Positions 18,254 to 27,307 of a stretch of DNA of 64,000 nt are shown piece by piece. The DNA comes from Bacteroidales bacterium. Lineage in GTDB: Bacteria > Bacteroidota > Bacteroidia > Bacteroidales > F082. Position 1 is the first letter of the stretch, and each line of letters starts with the position of its first letter. A program made the translations under genes and the position numbers. The notes beneath the pieces were generated by a model. That model was not told the origin of the DNA. It was given only the letters and a program-made list of their open reading frames with translations, and ran no database searches. The stretch spans positions 1 to 64,000 of the forward strand of contig WGGC01000100.1 in NCBI GenBank assembly GCA_015491905.1, written 5' to 3'.

Positions 18254-19597
18254 ATGACCTACGACGAAAGAATACAACATGTTTCGGTGTTGGGCGCTGC
18301 CGGTAAAATGGGAAGCGGGATTTTGCTTTTAACAGCTGTGGAAATGGCCGACAGAGCTTTGCAACCGGAAAATAAAGGGAAAACATTTGTTCTTAATGCT
18401 ATCGATGTTTCTGATGAAGCACTGTCAGGACTTAGCGGATATCTACGTGTGCAAGTGCGTAAAATTGCTGAGAAAAAAATTGTCCTGCTCAGGAAAATGT
18501 ATGCTGACAGAAAAGACCTGATAGAAAACAGAGATATTATTAACGAATATATCTTTGACGTATTAAATATTGTACGGCCTACTACAGCCATAGAAGCTGC
18601 CTATAACTCTGCTTTGGTTTTTGAAGCTGTAAATGAAAACAGAGCTCTTAAAGTAAAACTGTTTTCACAAATAAATGAAAATGGAAATCCTGATACCTGG
18701 TTTTTTACAAATACTTCCTCTGTGCCCATTCATTTAATTGATGAAGAAGCTAAACTTAACGGAAAAGTTATTGGTTTTCATTTTTATAATCCTCCTGCCG
18801 TACAGCGTTTGGTGGAATTAATACAAACCGGTAAGACCCTGCCCGAAATAGTTGATTTCGCTCATGATTTCGCTAAAAACCTGAAAAAAATTATTGTTCC
18901 CTCTAATGATTTCGCCGGGTTTATTGGAAACGGCCATTTTATGCGCGACGGGCTATATGGTATTCAGGAAGCTGAAAAACTTGCCAAAGAAAAAAATATT
19001 CCTTTGTATCAGGCTATTTACATGATAAATAAAGTTACACAGGATTACCTCATAAGGCCCATGGGCATTTTTCAATTAATGGATTATGTGGGAATTGATG
19101 TTATGCAGTTTATCCTTAATGTTATGAACCCGTTTGTGAAAGATGAAAACCTGCACAGCGATTTGCTGGATACCATGATGACACAAGGTGTTAAAGGTGG
19201 CCAGTATTCCAGCGGAGCTCAAAAAGACGGGTTTCTAAAATATGAAAAGGGAAAACCTGTAGCTGTCTGGGATATCCAAAATAAAACTTACGTGCCAATA
19301 GCACAGTTCGAAAAGGAAAGCGACAAGATGCTTGGCGATCTTCCTGACTCTGCCGTTGCCTGGAAAGCTACCTTACGTATGAAAAACAAAGAGGATGTGT
19401 TTTCTAAATTTTATAACGATTTAAAAAAGATATCTACTCTGGGAGCTGAAATAGCTTTGAAATACGGAAAACGCTCTAAAGCCATAGGTAAGAAACTTGT
19501 AAAAGATGGCGTGGCACATAATGATGATGATGTTAACACTGTTATGCTTACAGGCTTTTATCATGCATACGGCCCAATTAATTCTTATTTTGATTAA
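18254..19597 (+). CDS. 3-hydroxyacyl-CoA dehydrogenase
   Basis: NAD-dependent oxidation of 3-hydroxyacyl-CoA. The N-terminal Rossmann motif is VLGAAGKMGSGILL, followed by TNTSSVPIHLID and the active-site region GFHFYNPPAVQRLVELI. At 447 residues it is much longer than the roughly 280-residue 3-hydroxybutyryl-CoA dehydrogenases; the extra C-terminal half carries further helical 3HCDH-type sequence. It lies between the crotonase and thiolase genes, consistent with a beta-oxidation role. Confidence 0.9.
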   Translation: MTYDERIQHVSVLGAAGKMGSGILLLTAVEMADRALQPENKGKTFVLNAIDVSDEALSGLSGYLRVQVRKIAEKKIVLLRKMYADRKDLIENRDIINEYIFDVLNIVRPTTAIEAAYNSALVFEAVNENRALKVKLFSQINENGNPDTWFFTNTSSVPIHLIDEEAKLNGKVIGFHFYNPPAVQRLVELIQTGKTLPEIVDFAHDFAKNLKKIIVPSNDFAGFIGNGHFMRDGLYGIQEAEKLAKEKNIPLYQAIYMINKVTQDYLIRPMGIFQLMDYVGIDVMQFILNVMNPFVKDENLHSDLLDTMMTQGVKGGQYSSGAQKDGFLKYEKGKPVAVWDIQNKTYVPIAQFEKESDKMLGDLPDSAVAWKATLRMKNKEDVFSKFYNDLKKISTLGAEIALKYGKRSKAIGKKLVKDGVAHNDDDVNTVMLTGFYHAYGPINSYFD

Positions 19598-19675
19598 CAG
19601 TTAGTAAAGCTTATTCATAAGACACCATTTTTCTTATGTATAACTTTAGTCAACGAAATATAAAATTATAAACAC

Positions 19676-20923
19676 ATGAAGAAATTAAGAAGAAAAGTAT
19701 ATATGACTGCCGGCTATAATACCATTTCACTGGGTACAGGCAGAAAAGAATTTAATCCCAAAAAACCAAGGCCGGGAATAGAACACTATATTAAAGAAGC
19801 CGGACAGGGCGTGTTAAATCAAATCGGCGGGCCTGAAAATGTCGACGAATCTGTAATAGGTAATTTTATGGCAGGGCAGTTTAACCGTCAGGGGCATCTC
19901 GATGGTTTTATCCCCATGATTGATAAAAAGCTTTCCATGAAACCTGCTACACGTGTGGAAGGTGCATGCGCCTCCGGAGGGTTGTCGCTGGTAACAGGCG
20001 TCCGCCAGGTGCTTGCCGAAACTGCCGAAGTTGTTCTTTCGCTGGGTTTTGAAGTGCAGAATCCTGTGAAAGCCGTTTACGGTGCTGATATCCTGGCTAT
20101 GGCCGGCTGGTTTCAAAAAAGAAAAGAAGGCCATGCTCACTTTTTCCCCGGCCAGTTTAGTGACCGTGCAGGAGCTTATTATGAAAAATATGGCTACGAA
20201 AGAACACGTAAGGGTATGGCACGCTGGTATGCCAATGCTATTGAAAATGCCCGCCTCGACCCCACAGCACAAGAGTATCATAATACTAATCCCGATCCCT
20301 ATGCCACTGCACTAAAAATGAAACCTAACGGCGCTGTTTTTGTCGATAACCTCACTGTTTTAGACTGTTCTAAAGTTTCTGATGCTGCTTCTGGAATCGC
20401 CATCTGCTCGGAGGAAGGCCTGAAGAGAATAGGTGTGGATAAAAAAGATGCCGTTGAAGTTATCGGCTTTGGCCATGCCGTGCGCGATATTACCTCCGAC
20501 CCTACCGATTTAACAGAATTGGAAACCATCAAATTTGCCGCTCATCAGGCGCTTGAAAATGCAGGTATTACCATCGACCAGGTTGGCACTATTGAAACCC
20601 ACGACTGCTTTTCCATTGCAGGAATCCTCGCTGTTGAAGCTCTGGGACTTGCCGCCAAAGGCGAAGGTGCCGACTATGTTGCGGAGGGTAAAACAAGCCG
20701 TAATGGCGAAATCCCTTTTAATACTACCGGTGGCCTTATTGGATGGGGACATCCAACGGGCGGAACAGGTGTGCATCAGGGAGTTACCATCTGGCAACAG
20801 CTTACCGGAAAAGCCGGTGATGCCCAGCTTAATATTGACGAAAAAAGGCCTTACGGGCTCACTATAAATATGGGCGGCGATGACGTAACTGTGGTTTCCA
20901 TAGTTTTTAAACGCGGCGAATAG
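19676..20923 (+). CDS. thiolase family acetyl-CoA acyltransferase
   Basis: Thiolytic cleavage of 3-ketoacyl-CoA to acetyl-CoA and shortened acyl-CoA. The nucleophilic cysteine lies in VEGACASGGLSLVTG; the HDCFSIAGILAVEALG block and GHPTGGTGVHQG match SCP2-type thiolases rather than classical FadA enzymes. Length 415 residues. The 24 bases covering its start codon and leader are identical to those of the lptE-like gene at 38558. A terminator follows the stop codon. It completes a crotonase-dehydrogenase-thiolase set. Confidence 0.9.
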   Translation: MKKLRRKVYMTAGYNTISLGTGRKEFNPKKPRPGIEHYIKEAGQGVLNQIGGPENVDESVIGNFMAGQFNRQGHLDGFIPMIDKKLSMKPATRVEGACASGGLSLVTGVRQVLAETAEVVLSLGFEVQNPVKAVYGADILAMAGWFQKRKEGHAHFFPGQFSDRAGAYYEKYGYERTRKGMARWYANAIENARLDPTAQEYHNTNPDPYATALKMKPNGAVFVDNLTVLDCSKVSDAASGIAICSEEGLKRIGVDKKDAVEVIGFGHAVRDITSDPTDLTELETIKFAAHQALENAGITIDQVGTIETHDCFSIAGILAVEALGLAAKGEGADYVAEGKTSRNGEIPFNTTGGLIGWGHPTGGTGVHQGVTIWQQLTGKAGDAQLNIDEKRPYGLTINMGGDDVTVVSIVFKRGE

Positions 20924-20950
20924 CTTCCAAAAACTTCTTTCACTATTTTT

Positions 20951-20982
20951 AAAGCATCGGAGATTGTTTCCGGTGCTTTTTT
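20951..20982 (+). terminator. intrinsic terminator after the thiolase gene
   Basis: An 11-bp stem (20951-20961 with 20969-20979, one G-T pair) with a 7-base loop and a T-run to 20982. It lies 27 bases after the thiolase stop and ends the beta-oxidation gene group. Confidence 0.8.
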
Positions 20983-20983
20983 G

Positions 20984-21130
20984 TTGGGTGGCTGAACCGG
21001 GCTTTCCACTTTAGTCCCGGCAACAAAAGCCGTATGGCGCAACTGCCTTCGGGGCGCTCCCTTGTCGCACCCTCCGGCAGGCGCCATATCGCCTTTCGTT
21101 ACCGCGAGCTGCCGTTTCAATCCCTGCCAC
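20984..21130 (+). repeat. GC-rich structured repeat, copy 1
   Basis: A roughly 147-base GC-rich block, unlike the surrounding A/T-rich DNA, aligned over its whole length with 53584-53732. Shared ends are TTGGGTGGCTGAA and ATCCCTGCCAC, with a shared centre CTTCGGGG...CTCCC and CCTCCGG. The arms around GTATGGCGC and GCGCCATA can pair, enclosing a second helix CTGCC/GGCAG. It sits between the thiolase terminator and the amidotransferase gene. Chance open frames across it are not genes. It could be a REP-like mobile repeat or a non-coding RNA. Confidence 0.7.
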
Positions 21131-21226
21131 TACCAGGTTATTAAGAAAAAAATAAAATATCTGTTTATTTTATTGTAATAATATTGCCATTTACTTTCAC
21201 TTACTATTTTTGTAAAAAATATTGCT

Positions 21227-21793
21227 TTGAAACTGCTTATAATAGATAATTACGATTCGTTTACTTATAACCTCGTTCAACTTGTGGAAAAATCAGGGGT
21301 TTCAGATTATAAACTCGTTAAAAATAATCATATTAACACTTTGTCCCCCAACGATTTCGATCATGTACTTATATCTCCCGGTCCCGGTTTGGCTCATCAA
21401 GCCGGCGATTTAATGCAATTTATAAAACAATACTATAAAGAAAAATCATTTTTGGGTGTATGTCTCGGTTTTGAAGCTGTTATCCAAAATTTTAACGGCA
21501 CCTTGAGCCAGTTGAAATCACCATTGCACGGATTTCAAAACAAAGCATATACCGTTTTTGAAGATAAGATTTTTCGTAACTTTCCTTCGGATTTTAAAAT
21601 AGGCCATTATCATTCATGGTTCGTAAAAGAAGAGAACCTTCCCCCTGAACTGAAAGTTACTGTTAGAGATTCACAGAATATGATTATGGGCGTTAAACAT
21701 GAAAAATATGAGGTGAGAGGTGTTTTGTTTCATCCGGAATCATATATGACGGAAAATGGCAGGCTTTTAATTTCAAACTGGCTTTCTTTATAA
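21227..21793 (+). CDS. class I glutamine amidotransferase, anthranilate/aminodeoxychorismate synthase component II
   Basis: Releases ammonia from glutamine for chorismate-aminating enzymes. The 188 residues match TrpG/PabA. LLIIDNYDSFTYNLVQ, LISPGPG, nucleophile elbow GVCLGFEAV with the catalytic cysteine, and HPES are present. The start codon is TTG, required because the conserved N-terminus MKLLIIDNYDSF begins there. It stands alone with no trp or pab neighbours, so I lean towards PabA (folate) but TrpG cannot be excluded. The normally strict histidine/glycine loop after the elbow reads SPLHGFQN, close to the usual form. Confidence 0.86.
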   Translation: MKLLIIDNYDSFTYNLVQLVEKSGVSDYKLVKNNHINTLSPNDFDHVLISPGPGLAHQAGDLMQFIKQYYKEKSFLGVCLGFEAVIQNFNGTLSQLKSPLHGFQNKAYTVFEDKIFRNFPSDFKIGHYHSWFVKEENLPPELKVTVRDSQNMIMGVKHEKYEVRGVLFHPESYMTENGRLLISNWLSL

Positions 21794-21843
21794 ATAGCTA
21801 TTATCTTTCTGAAAGACGAAAAATTTAAAAAAACTGATCTTTT

Positions 21844-22785
21844 ATGAACAGAAAAAACAGAATTTTATTAATAATATTAGTTATAATATTTTCTAATTCC
21901 GGAATTTTTGCACAGACAGATTACTCCTGGTGGAACAATACACAACAATGGAATGGGGTTTCCTCATGGACAAACTATATGATTCGATCACCATATTATA
22001 TGGGGCCAAATGCTCTTTCTATTCCTTTCTCAGAAAAAGGCAGGGTAGGAGAAAAAGTGACATTTCGTTTTTATGGTGATTATTATTACCAAAAAGGTGA
22101 TAATACCACAGATATTGGCGGTAAGTTGGTTGTGCCTGTTTCCAAAGGAAAAGTTGCCATTGAAGCATGGGGTACTTTATTAGAATATTATAAAATGGGT
22201 GAAGATGTAGCCATTGAGCGTCGTGCCCGGCATCGCTATCCATCCGGTTTTGCTGTGGGAGATGCTTATTTTGCTACAGTTGTTCAGCTGATAAGAAATA
22301 AAAAGTTTCCTGATATGGCTCTGCGTATAGGATTGCGAACCGCTTCCGGGAATCATCTTGATGATGCACGCTATACAGATACCCCCGGTTATTTTTTTGA
22401 TCTTTCTTTTGGACAAGATTTTATAAAAAACCAAAAACAATCGTTAAGCTGGAATGCAATGATTGGTTTTTATTCGTGGCAGATGAGCGTACCTGAATAT
22501 CAACAGGATGATGCTGTTTTGTTTGGCGCCGGTTTGGATTACTCTTTTTACAATACTATGCTCTCTGTTAGTGTTGCCGGGTATTCAGGTTATTTTGGAA
22601 ATCAATCTCTTATAATTATTAATAAAAATAAACCTGTGGCTTTCCGTGACCGCCCTGTAGTACTAAGGATGAATGCACAACATCAGTTTGGAAATTATCT
22701 TTTTGGAATAAGACTGCAAGCCGGTATTCACGATTTTTTATACAAGTCAGTTCGTATATGGTGTCAGATTCCTGTCCTGAAATAG
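21844..22785 (+). CDS. outer-membrane protein, unknown function
   Basis: A 313-residue protein with a signal peptide (hydrophobic core LLIILVIIFSN, cleavage likely after IFAQ). The mature part has alternating polar/aromatic strands (for example KVTFRFYGDYYYQKGD, ALRIGLRTASG, WNAMIGFYSWQM), typical of an outer-membrane beta-barrel. It does not end in the aromatic residue usual for barrels (ending QIPVLK), so the C-terminus may be altered. I do not recognise a family. It follows the amidotransferase gene by about 50 bases; any shared transcript is uncertain. Confidence 0.6.
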   Translation: MNRKNRILLIILVIIFSNSGIFAQTDYSWWNNTQQWNGVSSWTNYMIRSPYYMGPNALSIPFSEKGRVGEKVTFRFYGDYYYQKGDNTTDIGGKLVVPVSKGKVAIEAWGTLLEYYKMGEDVAIERRARHRYPSGFAVGDAYFATVVQLIRNKKFPDMALRIGLRTASGNHLDDARYTDTPGYFFDLSFGQDFIKNQKQSLSWNAMIGFYSWQMSVPEYQQDDAVLFGAGLDYSFYNTMLSVSVAGYSGYFGNQSLIIINKNKPVAFRDRPVVLRMNAQHQFGNYLFGIRLQAGIHDFLYKSVRIWCQIPVLK

Positions 22786-23079
22786 GAAACAGGGTGTAAT
22801 ATCCTTAAAGAACTTTTTTTATACGTTTAATTATTGATGTTTTGTATTTTTACAATAAGAATGAATGTGTAGCTTGCATAGCAGAAATTAACATCTTCTT
22901 TCCTAATGATTATAACCGGAACAAAGAGGAATTTTTAATATATAGGCTGTTAATTTCATTAATTTTACGAAAGTCTTTTCAGTAATGAATAAACATTTGT
23001 ACATTTTGCTGATAAAAATAATAAGTTGGGCTACAGTTAAATAAAAAATTGTAAAATCATAAATATAACATACCGGATA

Positions 23080-23739
23080 ATGAGTTTGAAATTAAAAAGG
23101 CAGGAAATCGTAAATACAGGCAGGAAATTGCTTTCGGAAGGTCTGGTAACCAGAAGCTGGGGAAACATTAGTATTCGTGTAGATGATAATAATATGCTTA
23201 TTACTCCCAGTGGCAGGACATATGATGATCTTCAGGAGGAAGAGATTGTTCTTATGAATTACCATACTCTTACTTATGATGGAAAAATTAAACCATCTTC
23301 CGAATACAGGCTGCATGCTGAAATTTACAGGAAGCGAGATGATATAAACGCGGTTATTCATACCCATCAACCTAACGCTTCTACATTAGCTGTTGCCCGC
23401 CGGCAGTTGCCTCCTGTTATTGATGATATGGCGCAAATTATAGGCCCATCGGTAAAAGTTACAAAATATGCTTATTCGGGAACAGGTAAATTTGCCAGAC
23501 AGGCTGTAAAATATTTGCACGGACGACAGGCGGTATTACTTGCCAATCATGGTGCTGTTTGTGTAGGTCGTAATCTGGAAGAAGCATTTGTGGTAACACA
23601 TATTTTGGAAAAAGCCGCCAAAGCTTTTATCGAAGCTGAGTTAATAGGTGGTGCAACTCATGTTTCCAAGATTTCTGCTTATTGGATGCATAAGATGTAT
23701 TTAAAAAAATATTCGAAAATGAATGAAGAAAACCGTTAG
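23080..23739 (+). CDS. class II aldolase/adducin family protein
   Basis: Zinc-dependent aldolase domain of the fuculose-phosphate aldolase/adducin family, 219 residues. The metal histidines are in AVIHTHQPNAST (HxH pair) and LLANHGAVCVG, and the N-terminal GNISIRVDDNNMLITPSG is typical. Substrate cannot be told from sequence: L-fuculose-1-phosphate, L-ribulose-5-phosphate or methylthioribulose-type reactions are all in the family, and no sugar genes are near. It is preceded by about 290 bases of A/T-rich DNA in which I see no clear element. It converges with the next gene with only 2 bases between stop codons. Confidence 0.85.
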   Translation: MSLKLKRQEIVNTGRKLLSEGLVTRSWGNISIRVDDNNMLITPSGRTYDDLQEEEIVLMNYHTLTYDGKIKPSSEYRLHAEIYRKRDDINAVIHTHQPNASTLAVARRQLPPVIDDMAQIIGPSVKVTKYAYSGTGKFARQAVKYLHGRQAVLLANHGAVCVGRNLEEAFVVTHILEKAAKAFIEAELIGGATHVSKISAYWMHKMYLKKYSKMNEENR

Positions 23740-23741
23740 TT

Positions 23742-24383
23742 TTAAATAGTAATTATTTTTGGTGTTTCATTGTCTATCATATCATATAAAGAAGCATAAG
23801 TTCCGTAAATCCATATTAAAGCAGGAAAAATACCAATAATTAACATAAGTATTCCCGCCAGGCCTATGAAAATTGATAATAACCCGGTGAAGAAAATAGT
23901 CCAGAAATGACCTTTGGTCATTTTCCAACTTTCATCAATGGCCTCCAAAGCTTTCATTTGCTTGTCCATTACCAGATATGGAACAAAAATAAGTCGTACC
24001 ACAACTATTATTCCCGGAATAATTAACATAATAAAGCCTACAATACTAATGATGGTAACCAGAAACCCGGCTAAAACAACATTCCAGTATTTTGTACTAA
24101 AAGCAGAAAACATATCCTGAATTTGAAAAGGTTCTTTTCTGGCCGCTTTTAAAAACACCCAATGAGTTCCAAAACTAACCGGTATTGAAATAAAAAGCCA
24201 AAATAAAGATCTAAGGATGCCCAGTGATTCATTTTCCCCATGATAATAATTACCGCTTAATGCTGCCAATAAGCTTGAAATAAGTATAATGAGTAATAAT
24301 ATTCCAAAATTTCCACTCATTACATCCCACCCTTTAGAATAAGCCTGAGTAACATTTATTTCATCAGATTTCTTTGTTTCCAT
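23742..24383 (-). CDS. multi-pass membrane protein, unknown function
   Basis: A 213-residue protein with about five hydrophobic segments (for example GILLLIILISSLLAAL, LRSLFWLFISIPVSFG, VVLAGFLVTIISIVGFIMLIIPGIIVVV, WTIFFTGLLSIFIGLAGILMLIIGIFPAL). The cytoplasmic loop MDKQMKALEAIDESWKMTKGHF resembles the amphipathic loop repeated in DUF975/YciC-like membrane families. No catalytic motif is seen. It stands between converging and diverging genes with no operon partner. Confidence 0.65.
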   Translation of the reverse strand: METKKSDEINVTQAYSKGWDVMSGNFGILLLIILISSLLAALSGNYYHGENESLGILRSLFWLFISIPVSFGTHWVFLKAARKEPFQIQDMFSAFSTKYWNVVLAGFLVTIISIVGFIMLIIPGIIVVVRLIFVPYLVMDKQMKALEAIDESWKMTKGHFWTIFFTGLLSIFIGLAGILMLIIGIFPALIWIYGTYASLYDMIDNETPKIITI

Positions 24384-24500
24384 AATTTTTAATAATTATT
24401 TTCTTCAAAAGTATAAAAATGTGGAATGTAGTAATAAAATTTTCGGTAAATAGTTGCAATTAGTCGGTGAACAACAAGACGGCTTTTTATGGAATTAATA

Positions 24501-24540
24501 AAAAAAGAACCGCCTTATTTATTTAATAAGACGGTTCTTT
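24501..24540 (-). terminator. intrinsic terminator after the cytochrome-porin gene
   Basis: A 15-position stem (24504-24518 with 24526-24540, one mismatch), 7-base loop, and on the minus strand a T-run from 24506 downward. It lies 20 bases beyond the stop codon at 24560. Confidence 0.85.
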
Positions 24541-24559
24541 AAAATATATTTTTTACGTA

Positions 24560-25951
24560 TTAAAATAAAAACCACAGTTGAACATAAAACATATTGTTGT
24601 CACCTGCATTACGTCCTGCACCATCATAATTTGCCGATGCGCCGTTAAATTTACTATAGGTAAAATACTGCATGGTAATTTTTGTGTTTTCCCATGGCAG
24701 ATAATCGAATTGGAAACGAAGTCCGCTGCTGTTAGGCAAACCGTTTGCAAAACCTGCAACAGCCCCCGGAGCATATAATCCAATATTTGAAGTTCCGGTA
24801 AGGTTAAAATATCCTAAAGTGAAATTTAAACCTGGTCTGAAAAAGACGCTGGCATCAGCTCTGAATTTGTTTAATGAATTATTTACACTTGAACTGGCTC
24901 CAGAAGCAAATGATGCGTTTAGAGCTTGTTTTTCATGGATATAAGTTGAATGAAGTGTAAACTGACCTTTATTAAAAGGATATTCATATTGTAAATCAAA
25001 AGCTATATCCGTATAATCGTCAGTAGCACCTGTAACACCTGCAGGGAAAAGTTTTGTAGCTATTCCATAACTACCTATCATTAGATAGGATTTGTCCCAT
25101 TGGTGCTGAAATGCAATTCTCCAATAAGGAGAGGTTCCTTTTAGTGCTCCAGCCACTGAGGCGTCAGGAGGTAAAGCTGCACCCATTTGTGCTGTACGAT
25201 AACCATCTAATTCCAAATAAATTGAGTTTCCAATCATGGCATATCCCCCAACACCTGCTACAGTACCACCGAGATTTTCAATTACTGTGGCAGCTCCGGG
25301 GCCCGGTGCTGTTCCTGATGAAGTATATGGATATCCCCAGGCAGGAGTACTGTTCCAAAGATCCTGTACTGTCGGATTATTATTTATTGTTAACCCATAA
25401 GTAAGAGCGGTTTTTCCTTTCCCCTGATTGGCAAAGCGAATATCTGTATTATCCATACCAAATGTTCCTGAACCATCATCCATGGTAAACTGAATAAATG
25501 CTCCCATGTGAGGTGCAATTTGACCTGCATAGAAAAAACTTAATTGCTGTGGAAATTCAAAATTACCATTTTGAGTTCCGGGAATTGTTTTTGCTAATTG
25601 TGTAAAACCTGTTTGAAACATCAAAGAAACTTGCGGGATATGAAGTAAGTTTAAAATATCTCTTCCACTTTTATCATTTTTCGTGGTTTCTTTTTGTGCG
25701 ATAGTTTTGATGTTTGTTAAAGTGTAACCATTTAATTTAAACTGCCGGCCAAACGAAGTAAGCTCCGGAAAAACAGTATGACATGCTGAACATGCAAGGC
25801 CGGTTTGACGTGCAAAACTCGGAACAGCCATGGCATTGTCGGGGGCTCCTAAAAGAAAAGTAAACAATACTCCTAAACTAAGTATTGTTAATTTGCTTTT
25901 TAAAGAAAAACTGTTTCTCAAGTTCCTTTTTTGAAATAATTTTTTTCTCAT
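24560..25951 (-). CDS. Cyc2-like fused cytochrome-porin
   Basis: A 463-residue secreted outer-membrane protein. After a long signal region (LTILSLGVLFTFLLG, cleavage near NAMA) comes a short heme domain: VPSFARQTGLACSACH followed by TVFPELTSFGRQFKLNGY, with one CXXCH. The remaining roughly 380 residues show alternating beta strands and end in FYVQLWFLF with a terminal aromatic, as expected for a barrel. This layout and the PxFARQTGxxCxxCH block match what I know of Cyc2, the Fe(II)-oxidising cytochrome-porin. Function here is inferred; homologues exist in organisms not known to oxidise iron. A CRP/FNR-type site lies upstream. The following genes in the opposite direction encode a peroxiredoxin and an SQR-like flavoprotein. 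Confidence 0.75.
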   Translation of the reverse strand: MRKKLFQKRNLRNSFSLKSKLTILSLGVLFTFLLGAPDNAMAVPSFARQTGLACSACHTVFPELTSFGRQFKLNGYTLTNIKTIAQKETTKNDKSGRDILNLLHIPQVSLMFQTGFTQLAKTIPGTQNGNFEFPQQLSFFYAGQIAPHMGAFIQFTMDDGSGTFGMDNTDIRFANQGKGKTALTYGLTINNNPTVQDLWNSTPAWGYPYTSSGTAPGPGAATVIENLGGTVAGVGGYAMIGNSIYLELDGYRTAQMGAALPPDASVAGALKGTSPYWRIAFQHQWDKSYLMIGSYGIATKLFPAGVTGATDDYTDIAFDLQYEYPFNKGQFTLHSTYIHEKQALNASFASGASSSVNNSLNKFRADASVFFRPGLNFTLGYFNLTGTSNIGLYAPGAVAGFANGLPNSSGLRFQFDYLPWENTKITMQYFTYSKFNGASANYDGAGRNAGDNNMFYVQLWFLF

Positions 25952-26002
25952 AATTATGAATTTATATTAAACAATTTAAAAAACAATTAAAATTTGTTAA
26001 TA

Positions 26003-26010
26003 CAAATCTA
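26003..26010 (-). promoter_or_regulatory. -7 element of the cytochrome-porin gene
   Basis: On the minus strand TAGATTTG (26010-26003) fits TAnnTTTG, 52 bases before the ATG. The -33 position reads CAGT, not TTTG; a weak -33 fits an activator-dependent promoter. Confidence 0.55.
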
Positions 26011-26031
26011 TCTGCTTTCTAACTATTTTAC

Positions 26032-26047
26032 TGTGACCCAAGTCACA
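26032..26047. promoter_or_regulatory. CRP/FNR-type binding site
   Basis: TGTGACCCAAGTCACA is a perfect 6+6 inverted repeat and an exact TGTGA-N6-TCACA. Its centre is about 41 bases upstream of the start predicted from the -7 box at 26003-26010, the class II activator position. It could act on the cytochrome-porin gene; ahpC begins about 395 bases away on the other side. Confidence 0.65.
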
Positions 26048-26442
26048 TAGCCGAAAAATAATTTTATAATTTAATTTGAAACTAAAAGAAATTCAATAAT
26101 GTAAATTATTATTTATATTAATTATTTATAGTCGTAAGGTTGATTGATATAAAGGTAACAATCAAAAATAAATAAGGAAAAGTATTTGAAATATTCATCT
26201 TAAATGATAATGAATATTTAAATTATATAATTATTTTTTAGTGTAGGAGCAAAACTTTATTATGGTATAAGAACTTAATAAGAAGACTTCTGTTTATTTT
26301 AATTGAAATAATATAAGTTTTATCTATGATGCATAGAAAAACAATATTAAGAATTTAGGAATTATTATAATCTATATTATACGCTATTTAAAATTATTCT
26401 TAATTTCGCACAAAGAATTAAGTATTTTAAAAACACATTATT
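26048..26442. other. long A/T-rich region upstream of the peroxiredoxin gene
   Basis: Nearly 400 bases without a gene. A TAATTTCG (26401-26408) is one base off the -7 consensus and ends 34 bases before the peroxiredoxin ATG, but I see no -33 element. Nothing else is recognisable. Confidence 0.4.
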
Positions 26443-27075
26443 ATGTCAGTATTAGTTGGTAAAAAAGCTCCTTTGTTTGAAGCTACAGCAGTTGTAAACG
26501 GAGGAGAATTTGTAGAAAAATTTTCATTGGAACAATACATCGGTAAAAAGCATGTTGTATTTTTCTTTTATCCATTGGATTTTACTTTTGTATGTCCTAC
26601 AGAGATTCTTGCTTTTCAGGAAAAAATTGCAGAATTTGAAAAAAGAAATGTAGCTGTTGTAGGTTGTTCTATTGATTCCCCTCATTCTCATTGGGCTTGG
26701 TTAAACACCGATAAAAATGATGGTGGTATTAAAGGTGTAAAGTATCCTTTGGTTTCAGATTTATCAAAAACTATTTCTGAAAACTTTGACGTTTTAGCCG
26801 GTGAGTATGACTATAACGATGAAGGTGAAATGGAATTTCATGGAGAAGCAGTAGCCTATCGCGGTTTGTTTTTGATTGATAAACAAGGTATTGTTCGTCA
26901 TCAGGTAATTAATGACTTGCCTTTAGGCCGTAGCGTTGATGAGGCTTTACGTATGGTAGATGCTTTACAGTTTTTTGAAGAACATGGCGAAGTTTGCCCT
27001 GCTAACTGGAAACCAGGTGATGAAGCAATGGAAGCATCTCATGATGGAGTTGCTAAGTACTTGAGCCACCATTAA
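26443..27075 (+). CDS. typical 2-Cys peroxiredoxin
   Basis: Reduces hydrogen peroxide and organic peroxides. The 210 residues fit the AhpC/Prx1 group. The peroxidatic cysteine is in FYPLDFTFVCPTEILAFQ and the resolving cysteine in HGEVCPANWKPGDEAM. Its usual reductant (AhpF or thioredoxin) is not nearby. A terminator follows. Codons and context suggest a well-expressed stand-alone gene beside other redox proteins. Confidence 0.95.
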   Translation: MSVLVGKKAPLFEATAVVNGGEFVEKFSLEQYIGKKHVVFFFYPLDFTFVCPTEILAFQEKIAEFEKRNVAVVGCSIDSPHSHWAWLNTDKNDGGIKGVKYPLVSDLSKTISENFDVLAGEYDYNDEGEMEFHGEAVAYRGLFLIDKQGIVRHQVINDLPLGRSVDEALRMVDALQFFEEHGEVCPANWKPGDEAMEASHDGVAKYLSHH

Positions 27076-27089
27076 GATATACTAAATTG

Positions 27090-27122
27090 AAAGTTGTTCG
27101 ATTTTTCGTGCAACTTTTTTTA
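27090..27122 (+). terminator. intrinsic terminator after the peroxiredoxin gene
   Basis: AAAGTTG (27090-27096) pairs with CAACTTT (27111-27117), followed by T to 27121. It begins 14 bases after the stop codon. Confidence 0.65.
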
Positions 27123-27307
27123 GATGAAAAAACATGCTATAAATTAACATATGTCGCATATAATGATGTTAAAATATTTATTCTTTTTGAAAAATTTCGG
27201 AAACAAAATTGTTACTATTAGAATTAATTAATCATTGAAATACACTATTTTAATAATATGTTTTTATGATTTAAAAATGAATCTGTTAAATATAAAAACT
27301 TGATACT

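Noticed and set aside
20851-21120. 89-residue minus-strand frame over the GC-rich repeat
   Set aside because: It covers the structured repeat and the thiolase end; composition of the repeat explains the open frame.
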